Positions 55,568 to 64,000 of a DNA stretch of 64,000 bases are shown piece by piece. Location of the stretch: NCBI GenBank assembly GCA_021397845.1, contig CM038048.1, forward strand, positions 31,308,727 to 31,372,726. The letters run 5' to 3'. The notes beneath the pieces were generated by a model. The model searched no databases. It saw only the letters and a list, made by a program, of their open reading frames with translations, and was not told where the DNA came from. Positions within the stretch are counted from its first letter, which is position 1, and each line of letters opens with the position of its first letter. The position numbers and the translations under genes were made by a program. This stretch comes from Areca catechu. Taxonomy: Eukaryota; Streptophyta; Magnoliopsida; Arecales; Arecaceae.

Positions 55568-57310
55568 TTACTGATTGTACATTCTCAGGTTGCCGGCATT
55601 CCATGTCCGCGGGAATCTGATACCATCCAGCTCCGCTAGGTAGTAGGCTCCATGAGGAAGAGCTTCGACCACCTTATAGGGGCCCTCCCAGTTTGGTAAG
55701 AGCTTGCCGCATTCTCGAGGTTAGGAGGCCTCAGCTCAGTGCAGCACTAGGTTGCCTGGGCAGAAGACCTTTTGCTTCACCCGCTCATTGTAGTAACGAG
55801 CTACTCACTGCCAGTAAGCCACCATCCGAAGTCGAGCCTTGTCTTTGGTTTCCTCGAGGAGGTCCAAGTTGAGAAGAAGGTGGGGCAGATTCTCTGCTTC
55901 ATCATACTACTGTACCCATAGTATGGGCATGCTGAGTTCAACCGGGACAACAGCCTCTGCACCGAAGACAAGGCTGAAAGGTGTCTCACCCATGGCAATC
56001 CTGGGTGTTATGTGGTAGGCCCAAAGAATGCTGGGAAGTTCTTCTACCCACCTACCCTTGGCCCGGTCTAGCCTGGTTCTGAGTCATTGAAGGATAGTCC
56101 GGTTGGTTACCTCGGCCTCTCCGTTGGTCTGGGGGTGAGCCACCGAGGTGAAGCGGTGTTGAATGCCAAGCTCAGCACAGAACTCTTCGAATTCTTGGTT
56201 GTCAAACTACCATCCGTAGTCGGTGATGATATTGTGGGAGAGCCCGAAACGATAGATGATCGACTTCCAGAAGAACTAGCAGACCTTGGCTTCTATGATC
56301 TGTGCTAGTGGCTCTGCTTCTACCTACTTAGTGAAGTAGTCAATAGCCACTATCAGGAACCTCCGTTGCCCTGATGCAGGAGGGAATAGACCTAGGATGT
56401 CCATTTCCCACTGGGTGAATGGCCAAGGGGTGGAGAGCTGGGAGAGTGGCACTGCTGGTTGACGCTGTATGTGGGCATGGCGCTGGCACCGGTCACACTT
56501 CCTCATGAAGTCGACGACGTCCTCCCTCATGGTCTCCCAGTGGTATCCCTGGTGGAGGGCCTTGTATGCCATCGTCCTTCCTCCCACATGATTCTCGTAG
56601 AGGCCTTCGTGTATCTCTTGGAGTACGAAGGCTGCCTCTGCAGGTCTCAGGCACTTCAGGAGTGGATAGGAGTAAGATCGGCGGTAGAGCTGCCCTTCCA
56701 TTAAGATGAACCACGAGGCCTTCTTCTTGACAAGGCCAGCCTCTGTGCGATCTTCTGGTAGGGTGCCATTGGTGATGTATTAGACGTACCTATCTATCCA
56801 GCTCGGCTCTGGGATGACATGCTGCACCTCTCTGGGAGCTTCGTTGCTCAGACTTTCAAGGTACTCGATGTGGGCACGCCCTAGTGACAAGTCCAACAAG
56901 GTCGCGAGTCTTGACAGTGTATCGACGCGAGCATTCTCTTTACGGAGGATGTGGGAGATGCTGAAGTATCGGAAGCCTGTCATGCTCGAGCGGACCCGCT
57001 CTAGGTACTTCATCATTTGGTGATCTCTGGCTTCATATTCTCCGGAGACCTATCCAACCACCAGTTGGGAGTCGGTGAAGACCTTCAGGCTGGATACACC
57101 CAACTCGAGGGATACCCTTAGGCCTGTGAGGAGTGCCTCATACTCTGCTTGGTTGTTTGTAGTGGCAAACTTGAAGCGGAGTGCACATTCAGCTACAATC
57201 CCGTCATTGTTAGTGAGGATGAGGCCTGCTCCACTCTCGCCCATGTTGGACGCGCCATCGACATGGAGGATCCAAGATTCCTCAGTTTCGAACTCAATTT
57301 GACTCTCCGA
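55568..57310 (-). pseudogene. pol: TAT-3 pol, C-terminal part (second RNase H and integrase)
   Basis: Begins on the minus strand near 57310 with the second RNase H (HVDGAS region at about 57260, TNNQAEYEAL, FTDSQ, then a diverged ARVDTLSRL end). The integrase zinc region has KKCDRC-type RKCDRCQRHA, and the core has HPQTNGEAEVTNRTIL. The second catalytic motif is changed to TDYG. Stops are scattered (for example in FTK-stop-VEAEP and CAG codons), all in one frame. RT, first RNase H and protease are absent because of a deletion. Ends with RMYNQ and TAA at 55568-55570. Confidence 0.88.
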
Positions 57311-57699
57311 GGTTATTTGCTCTTGATGCGGGACTAACTAGATGCCAGGATGAAATGATGCAGGTGATTTGTTCCTTTATGATTTTTAGGATTTTTTTAT
57401 AAGTTATGGATTCCTGAAGACAAGAGAGAATAGTACTAGGGATTTTATAATGATAAGAACTACTAGCATGTAAATTAGCCCCTAAGCAAGGATAAAAAGA
57501 GGATCCCGGGATTGAGAAACCCCATAGGACTTAGCTCTCGAATCAATAACTCCTTAGGAGTCTAGGGTTGCAAACCTTAAAGATCTGAAGCGCCTGATGC
57601 TGAGTTCGCTCGCTCTCACGGATGCGGCCTAGATGATCGAGCCTTCAACCCCCTGTGGATGTGCCAGCTTTATGTCCAAGGTCCCAATGGCCTTCTTTC
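57311..57699. other. Unassigned junction between TAT-3 pol and SIRE-4 gag
   Basis: About 390 bp that I cannot match to either element. It joins the RNase H end of TAT-3 to the C-terminal end of SIRE-4 gag. It could be filler DNA from the repair of a large deletion, or a piece of the lost SIRE-4 interior. Confidence 0.45.
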
Positions 57700-58653
57700 T
57701 TAGTCTTCTTCTGCTCTTCTTAAGGGGTAGTCCATCTTGAAGTGGCCCGGTTTTTTGCATTCGAAGCATGTGGGCTGCTCCTTCTCTTTCTCATTTTCCT
57801 TCTCTTTGCTAGGCTCTCCTTTTAGAGGTTTCTTCTTGAAGTTATACTTCTTCTTTCTCATGAACCTTCTAAACTTTCTTGCCATTAGAGCCGTCTCATC
57901 TTTTTCATCTTCTTCTTTGGAGTCTTCACTTGAGTCATCTTTACTTGTTGACTTGAAAGTGATCACTTTCTTCTTCTTGTCAACATCTACATTCTTTTAC
58001 TTCAACGAAAGCTCATAAGTCATCAATGAGCCTAGTAATTGCTCGAGTGGAAGAGTGTTGACATCCTTGGCTTCCTCCATAACCATCACTTTGGCATCCC
58101 ATGAAGTCGAAAGAGACCTGAGAAGTTTGTTTACAAGTTCACTATTAGATATAATCTTTCCTAAGCTTCTCATGCCATTCACAATATTTGTGAACCTGGT
58201 TTACATTTCACTTATAGATTTAGTAGGTTCCATCTTAAACATTTCATATGTGTGAATGAGCATGTTAACCTTAGTAGTTTTTACTTGGTGTGTACCCTTA
58301 TGGGTAACCTCGAGTGTGTCCCATATTTTCTTAGCGGAGAGACAGTTAAAGATTCTATTGAATTCACTCGGATCTAGTGAGCAAAATAATAGATTCATAG
58401 CCTTAGCATTAAGCTCTATTTGCTTAATGTCATTCTCATCCCAATCATCTTCCATTTTTGGAGTGAGAATGCCATTAACCAACATAGTAGGTTGATGAGG
58501 ACCTTTTATGATTGTCCTCCAAAGATTATAATCAATGGCTTGAATGAATATGCACATGCGAGTCTTCCAATATGTGTAATTTGTGCCATTAAATAGTGGG
58601 GGACGGTTCGAAGCTTAACCTTCAACAACACGCATACCTATTGGGGCTGCCAT
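57700..58653 (-). pseudogene. gag: SIRE-4 gag
   Basis: ATG at 58653 (MAAPIG); stop at codon 13, where SIRE-2 has Gln. DUF4219 motif NRPPLFNGTNYTYWKTRM, then a UBN2-type domain (LNAKAMNLLFCSLDPSEFNRI), a further stop at about 58201, an acidic/basic stretch and a first zinc knuckle at 57727-57768 whose last Cys is Tyr. The frame ends at 57700, before the coiled coil and second knuckle seen in SIRE-2. Confidence 0.87.
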
Positions 58654-58696
58654 GATCTTTTACTTAAGATCCTTGGCCCTACAAGAGAGTACCAAA

Positions 58697-58708
58697 GCTC
58701 TGATACCA
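58697..58708 (-). other. SIRE-4 primer binding site
   Basis: Minus strand reads TGGTATCAGAGC, the exact initiator tRNA-Met complement used by copia elements. Confidence 0.9.
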
Positions 58709-58710
58709 CT

Positions 58711-60170
58711 TGTTGTCCAGAAATGGAGCCCAAGAGGGGGGGTGAATTGGATCTTTTAAAAATTAAAACAAATATGTGAAGGCCGTGTAGTGTTTGTGAA
58801 TAATGCACTTATGTAAATGCACCGAAAAATAATAAGTAAGGTGCGGAAATTAAAGTGCAAGAAGAGAAAAGAGATAATCACAACACAAACATAATGTTTT
58901 GTAGTGGTTCGGTATTTTCCAAACAGCTACGTCCACTCCCCAAGCTCTCCTTGGGAATTTTCACTATAACCTCTTCAAAGATTATAGCTGACTTGTTTTT
59001 TTAAAGGCTCACAAGTCAAAACCTAAGTTGGTTTTGTCACCTAGGCTCATCAACAAACCTTTACACTTGTTTTGGTTTTGGGCTCACAAGTTAACCTTTG
59101 TTGGTTTTGGCTCACCAACAACCTTACAACCTACTTTCAAGAACCTTGAAAGCTAGGTCAAGCAGCAATAAATACAAAATTCAAGAATATAACACAAACA
59201 AACTCTCTTCTTAGAGTGGATGAAGAATCTTTGAAGCTCTTGAATGATTGCTTGATGTCACTTGACTTATAATCTTCTTAAGAACACTTTTGGTAAGATG
59301 AATTGAAAGGCTTTTCTGAGGAATCTCTCATTTTTTGCTTTTGGAAGTGGAGTTCTTGAAAAAGGGCTTTAACTCTTGGATATTTCTTGGTTTTCAACTT
59401 TTCTCTTGCTTCATAAGTGAGTTTGGTGAAGCTTAAATACATGAAAAATATTCAAAAAAATTGTTTTAGACCGTTAGGGATCAAAAACTAGTCATTTAGA
59501 GTTAAAAACAATGATTTCAGGCTATTAGAAAATAGATCCGTTAAGGCTGTCAGAATCCGAGTGTCGATACTTGGCTGTCAGGTGTCGACACTTGGCTATC
59601 AAGTGTCGATACTTGACTTCCAGGTATCGACACTTGAACTTTCAAGTGTTAACACTTGACTCACAAGTGTCAACACTTGACACAAAAACTCTCCATGGCT
59701 AAGTTCTGGATTTTTAAAAAGTCTCAAGCCTTGAGTTGATACTTGGAAACTTAAGTGTCAACACTTGAGTTTCAGATATCGACACTTGAATTCTGGGTGT
59801 CGACACTTGGCAAGCTATGAAAATTTTTAGTGTGCCAAGTGCTGAAGTGTCGACACTTGACTTCCCAGGTATCGACACTTGGTTATGTAATTTTCAGAAT
59901 TAAGTGCCAATCAAGCCAAAAACATAAATATAGTTTGTGAAGCATAACAGCAACATATATAAATAATAATTAAACTTAATTATGCCCTTTCTGCATGGAA
60001 AAGACTCCTCAGATTGCGAAGAATGCTTTATGCCAAAGCGTGCCATGATACTTTAAGTTTGAGATTTTGAGGTGCTTGTTTCCTGAAAACTCACAACTAG
60101 AAATGATCATTAGTATAAAATATGTACTCAATATTTTGTTATTCATCAAAATCACAGGGTAGAGCCAACA
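58711..60170 (-). repeat. SIRE-4 5' LTR
   Basis: 1460 bp. Minus strand begins TGTTGGCTCTACCC with TTTTGATGAATAACAAAATA and ends ...GGACAACA. It has the GTGGACGTAGCTGTTTGG and GAACCACTACAAAA block at about 58897-58937 and a CCCCCCTCTTGGGC end, as in other Sirevirus LTRs. Short GGTTTTGGCTCACCAAC repeats are at 58995-59130. Confidence 0.88.
59556..59885. repeat. Cluster of CAAGTGTCGACACTTG palindromes in the SIRE-4 LTR
   Basis: About twelve copies, exact or degenerate, of the 16-bp palindrome CAAGTGTCGACACTTG in 330 bp. The position in the LTR corresponds to the GAGCCGACTCGA clusters of SIRE-1, SIRE-2 and SIRE-3, but the sequence is different. Confidence 0.88.
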
Positions 60171-60686
60171 CATGTGCTTGATGGCCTCATCAGTTGAACC
60201 CTCCACTAAGGCTGACGGAGGAGGTGAAGGTGGCAGCTAAGTGGGGTCGTGACGGGAGGCCTTGCCCTTGCAACCTCGATGGTGCTGGATAGCATCCTGC
60301 TTGTAGGTTGGAGATCGGCTTTCCCAATCGGTTGACCTAGTCCAGTGTCTCTTCACCGGGGTCCTGTGGCTTTCCCGGCAGTCTGTTGTGGCTCGCGGCG
60401 GTGAAGGCCTTCCTTGGAAGGACCTTAGGCTGTCACGGGGTGCGGTGACTTGGGCTGCAAGAATCCCTGGCTACTGGTGGGTGGCCAAGGATCGATGCTG
60501 GTGTTGCAACTGGTGCACTACTGCAGTGAGAAGCTGCATTTGCTGGGTGAGTGTAGCCAACTAAGCGTCCACTGGAGGTGGGTGAGGTGGAGCGGGGAGC
60601 TCCCTTTCTGGACTATGCAGGTCCCCACGGGAAGGGGGATCTCCCGCACGGCTGGTGGAGACTTTTCTTTCTCGCATCGTCACCAT
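60171..60686 (-). pseudogene. gag: TAT-3 gag, N-terminal part
   Basis: ATG at 60686 (MVTMRERK). Pro/Ser/Arg-rich region like TAT-1 and TAT-2 gag, including PERELPAPP, LQHQHRSLA and VEGSTDEAIKH. In-frame stops at several former Gln positions. It ends at the SIRE-4 insertion, about 12 codons before the point where TAT-1 gag is cut by TAT-2. The rest of gag is deleted. Confidence 0.85.
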
Positions 60687-60750
60687 CCTCCCAGTGGGTT
60701 GCTTGCAAGGGGATTGAGTTGGATCAGAATGCATCCTGCCCCCCCTTCTT

Positions 60751-60762
60751 GGCGTGCCAATC
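60751..60762 (-). other. TAT-3 primer binding site region
   Basis: Minus strand reads GATTGGCACGCC next to the 5' LTR, identical to TAT-2 over these bases. Confidence 0.75.
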
Positions 60763-62108
60763 TATTACCGCCCGATCATCATGGCCTGTAGTTGAAGATG
60801 ACCACGGACCGCACCCCTATCGCTCAGGATCCTGATTGGACACCCAGACCTGCAAAATATAGGAGACCCGAGCTGGTGATCCCGACGGGGGCACTCCGAT
60901 GCTCAAGTCAGTGGTGATCCAGGAGAACAGATTCTCCCGGTCGAGCCCCGTAGGTGGACTCCATGCTAGGAGAAAAAACTTGTGAAATGAGAGAGTGTGA
61001 GTGGGTCGAGAGCAGAGCATGAAAGTGGTAGCAGGGGAGAGCCCGAGCTGGGTGGCTGTGTCCGTCAAGGCCTTTCCTGTGGGTCTCCGGTAGCCTGGAG
61101 CGGTGGCCTTCCTGTATACTACCCCCTTTTGCTCATTTTTTTTGTTTGTGACCTGACTTACCTTGTTTGAATCTTGGAGAATTCCTTTTAGCTAGGATCG
61201 TTGCGCACCGCTTACCAAGGGATCTTCCCCTTACTTGCATGCACATGCAGCGATGTCCAGTGCCGTGTGCGAGGTGCCTTTCCTCATTCATGATAGGGAA
61301 CAGCACCGTGCACTCTGACATTCCTTCTGGTCGCTCCATTTTGGGAAGCATGGCAAAGCTTCGATCGATGGGCAACTGTCCCCTGGATTCGAATTCTCTA
61401 TGTTGACTTCCTCTTCTGAGTGGCGCAGACGGTCGATCGGAAGCGTAGCATATCGATCGGGGGACCCCTTCCCATTTGGTGTAAGTAGTAGTTGGGGCAG
61501 CTATTACAGCCTGACGGGTGCCCCTCTATGGTCCTTGGGCAGCTCGCCACCGTCCAAGGAAGCGATGATGTCCTTTGGCTGCAGGTCTCTTAGTCCGAGG
61601 TGGGGAGAGCTCGACTTCGACCACAGCATCTCGACCTCGAGAGAAGCCAGCCTGGCGAAGGATTCGGTAGAGGCGGAGCTCGACTTTGGCCATGGCATCT
61701 CGACCATGAGGGAAGCCAACCTGGTGAAGGAGTCCGGGTAGAGGTGGAGCTTGACTTCAGCCACGGTGTCTCGACCACGAGGGGAGCCATCCTGGTGAAG
61801 GAGTCTGGCCAGAGATGAAGCTCAACTTCACCCATGGCATCTCGACCGTGAGGGGAGCCAGCCTGGTGAAGGAGTCCGAGAAGAGGCGGAGCTCGACTTC
61901 GACCACGGTGTCTCGACCTCGAGTGGAGCCAGCCTGGCGAAGGAGTCTGGGCAGAGGCGGAGCTTGACTTCGGCCACGATGTCTCGACCTCGAGGGGAGC
62001 TAGCCTGGCGAAGGAGTCCGGGCAGAGGTGTCCTACATGGCAGCTTCATCCGACATGGCATACGATGGAGTCTGACATGGGTTCCATGTTAGCGATCCTG
62101 CCATATCA
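60763..62108 (-). repeat. TAT-3 5' LTR
   Basis: 1346 bp, partner of 50595-51813. The 71-bp unit is present about six times (about 61613-62035) against four in the 3' LTR, which accounts for the length difference. The TGACGTGG box has become TAACATGG (62084-62091). The terminal CA at the PBS side has mutated (minus strand ends GGTAATA). ACTTGAGCATCGGAG is at 60894-60908. Confidence 0.9.
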
Positions 62109-62113
62109 AATAG

Positions 62114-64000
62114 TAAGGAGAAGATCATTGGAACTGGTAAGATCATAATTATACCTTCTATATTTATAGAAAATGTATTGCTAATTGATAAATTGAAGTA
62201 CGATTTATTAAGTATTAGTCAATTATGTGATAGAGGCTTCAAGGTTGTCTTTAAATCTTCAATGTGCATTGTAACTAACTCTCTTGATTCTAGCACTAAG
62301 CTCATTGGTCATAGACTGGAAATATATATATGGTAAATTTAAATGATCTATCCAAGTCTAGTTGTACAAGTCTTATAGTAATGAATGCTAAAATCAAGGA
62401 GTCCTGTTTACTATGGCATGGAAATTAAGTCATGCTAGTTGCATACTATTGCCAAATTAATTTTCAAAGATCTAGTTAGAGGTTTGCCTAAATTCGAAGT
62501 TGATTTTGAACATGTATGTGATGCTTGTTAACTAGGTAAACAAATTAGGAAGAGTTTTAAATCAAAAAACTTGGTTTCAACTTCTAGACCTCTTGAGCTA
62601 CTTCACATGGACCTATTTGGACAAACTAGGACCACAAGCCTAGGTGGTATGAAATATGGACTTGTGATTGTAGATGATTTTTCTAGATTTACTTAGATTT
62701 TATTTATTGCACACAAAGATGAAGCTTTCAAAGTTTTTCAAAAATTTCATAAGAAAGTTTCAAATTAAAAAGATCTTTCTATGATTTCAATTAGAAGTGA
62801 TCATGGCACAGAATTTGAAAATCAATATCTTGATGATTACTACACTGAGCATGGCATTGATCATAACTTCTCCGCTCCTAAAATATCATAGCACAATGGT
62901 GTTGTAGAGAGAAAGAATAGAACTTTGGAAGAGATGGCCCGAACAATATTATGTGAAGGCAATCTTCCAAGGTACTTTTGGACAGAAGCGGTGAACACTG
63001 CTTGCTATATCTTAAATCGTGTTTTGATAAGACCGATTTTGAAGAAAACCCCCTATGAACTTTGGAATGAAAGAAAATCTACTATTCATTACTTTCATGT
63101 ATTTGGCTATGAATGCTTTATGCATAATAATGAAAAAGATAACCTAAGAAAGTTTGATGTTAAATCTGATGAAGCTATATTTCTGGGTTATTCAATTAAT
63201 AGCAAAGCTTATAGAATTTTTAATAATAATATTAACTGTAGAATAATCAGTACATGTTATTTTTGATGAAACTAACCCCTCACCTTCTAGAAAAGAAGAA
63301 TGTATAGATAATGATGCGGTACAATTGATAAAGTAATGGAAGATATGAGCTTGAAGGATAAATCCACTCAAGAAGGAGAAGAAATAGTAAGTAAAGATCA
63401 TGGTGATCAATCTCCCAAAAGAATGGAGGTATGTTACTTTACATCCTAAAGATTTAATTATAGGTGATCCCTCTTAAGGTGTTAGGACTAGGTCTTTACA
63501 TAGAGAAGCACATGATTACTTAACTTTTGTTTCACAAGTAGAACCACATAGTATAGAGGAGGTTGAAAATAACCCAAATTGGATGTTGGCCATGCATAAA
63601 GAATTAAACCAATTTGATAGAAATAATGTGTAGACCTTAGTTGATAGACCCTCTGACCATCCTATTATAGGAACCAAATGGGTTTATAGAAACAAACTAT
63701 ATGAAAAAGGTCAAGTAATTAAAAATAAGGCTAGATTAGTGGCAAAAGGATATAATCAAGAAGAAAGAATAGATTTTGATGAGACCTATGTACCCGTAGC
63801 AAGATTAGGAGCCATTAGACTATTACTTGCATTTGCTTGCTATATGAATTCCAAACTATCTCAAATGGATGTAAATAGTACATTTTTGAATGATTTTATG
63901 TCTGAAGAAGTTTATGTTGAACAACCACCAGGTTTTAAAAATCATGCTTTTCCAAATCATGTTTTTAAACTCAATAAAGCATTATATGGATTGAAATAAG
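62114..64000 (+). pseudogene. pol: SIRE-2 protease (rest), integrase and start of RT
   Basis: Continues the protease cut at 50594. GAG-pre-integrase region (LIDKLKYDLLSISQLCD), zinc region with CDAC, integrase core with MDLFGQ (about 62609; Pro changed to Gln), SDHGTEF (about 62799) and NGVVERKNRTLEEMA (62897-62941), then LNRVLIRP and FLGYS segments. RT begins at about 63655 (TKWVYRNKL) with KARLVAKGYNQEERIDFDETY and VEQPPGF, and is cut by the window end before the catalytic strand. A stop lies at 63997 near the edge. Many stops and shifts before 62900; 62925-63266 and 63739-63999 are open. Confidence 0.88.

Larger units (their letters stand above)
57700..60170 (-). mobile_element. SIRE-4: remnant of a Sirevirus element inserted in TAT-3 gag
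   Basis: Minus-strand copia remnant: 5' LTR 58711-60170, PBS 58697-58708, gag 58653-57700, then nothing further. On its right the TAT-3 gag frame ends at about 60171 after EAIKH, and 60171-60175 (catgt) is the candidate target duplication. Protease, integrase, RT and 3' LTR are missing. Its LTR has another palindrome type than SIRE-1 and SIRE-2, so it is a different family. Confidence 0.87.
50595..62108 (-). mobile_element. TAT-3: diverged Tat-lineage Ty3/gypsy element inserted in SIRE-2 protease
   Basis: Minus-strand element with a 5' LTR at 60763-62108 and a 3' LTR at 50595-51813. Flanking 5-mers are aatgg (50590-50594) and aatag (62109-62113), and removing the element leaves a continuous SIRE-2 protease. 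It has the PBS, start of gag, end of pol, a 30-bp array, the opposite-strand two-intron gene and a purine tract. SIRE-4 is inserted in gag, and most of gag, protease and RT is deleted. The two LTRs differ much more (on the order of a fifth of positions in the first 110 bp by eye) than those of TAT-1 or TAT-2, so this is the older insertion. Confidence 0.93.
46895..64000 (+). mobile_element. SIRE-2: Sirevirus-type Ty1/copia element, split by TAT-3, continues beyond the window
   Basis: 5' LTR 46895-48562, PBS 48564-48575, gag 48609-50408, protease from about 50490, then TAT-3 at 50595-62108. The rest of the protease, integrase and the start of RT follow at 62114-64000. It is inserted in the SIRE-3 LTR, head to head. 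Its gag and pol are close to SIRE-1, so both belong to one family. Stops and frameshifts are frequent. The 3' half and 3' LTR are outside the window. Confidence 0.92.

Noticed and set aside
59556..59885. Palindrome cluster considered as a CRISPR-like or replication-origin iteron array
   Set aside because: It lies inside a Sirevirus LTR with PBS and gag attached, and the corresponding position in sister LTRs also carries palindromes.
1..64000. A new defence, CRISPR or biosynthetic system
   Set aside because: Read on both strands, everything with a recognisable product belongs to LTR retrotransposons or a possible LINE remnant. The only candidate for undescribed biology is the opposite-strand spliced gene of the Tat elements.

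Overview
This window is plant nuclear DNA made almost entirely of nested LTR retrotransposons. I see no host protein-coding gene, no tRNA or rRNA gene and no CRISPR array. The element types (Tat and Athila lineages of Ty3/gypsy, Sirevirus lineage of Ty1/copia) place it in a flowering plant. The general look suggests a non-grass monocot such as a palm, but that is a weak guess.

Stack 1 (1-33975). A Sirevirus copia element (SIRE-1, plus strand, 5' end off the window) occupies 1-949 and 26445-33975. Its gag is split by TAT-1, a Tat gypsy element (950-26444, plus strand, LTRs of about 2.45 kb). The gag of TAT-1 is in turn split by TAT-2, a second Tat element in the opposite direction (4026-15931, minus strand, LTRs of about 1.28 kb). 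Near-identical 5-bp target duplications flank both insertions, and the interrupted reading frames resume in register. SIRE-1 keeps an env-like ORF after pol (29649-31541) and a 3' LTR (32272-33975).

Middle (33976-44033). This part is AT-rich and older: a 45-bp minisatellite inside what looks like the LTR of an AT-rich Tat-type element, a faint LINE-type RNase H remnant, a probable solo LTR (39345-41855), and the left part of an Athila element.

Stack 2 (about 42 kb to the window end). The Athila gag (ATH-1) is cut by a minus-strand Sirevirus LTR (SIRE-3). That LTR is cut by SIRE-2 (46895-50594 and 62109-64000). The protease of SIRE-2 is cut by TAT-3 (50595-62108, minus strand). The gag of TAT-3 is cut by SIRE-4 (about 57700-60170, minus strand). 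This is five levels of nesting. A large deletion has fused what remains of SIRE-4 gag to TAT-3 pol.

How the parts work together: each Tat element has gag-protease-RT-RNaseH-second RNaseH-integrase in one frame on one strand. Between pol and the 3' LTR it carries a two-intron gene on the opposite strand. All three Tat copies keep both introns, which is the most interesting biology here. Every coding region carries stops or frameshifts, mostly C-to-T or G-to-A type, so I see no autonomous copy.
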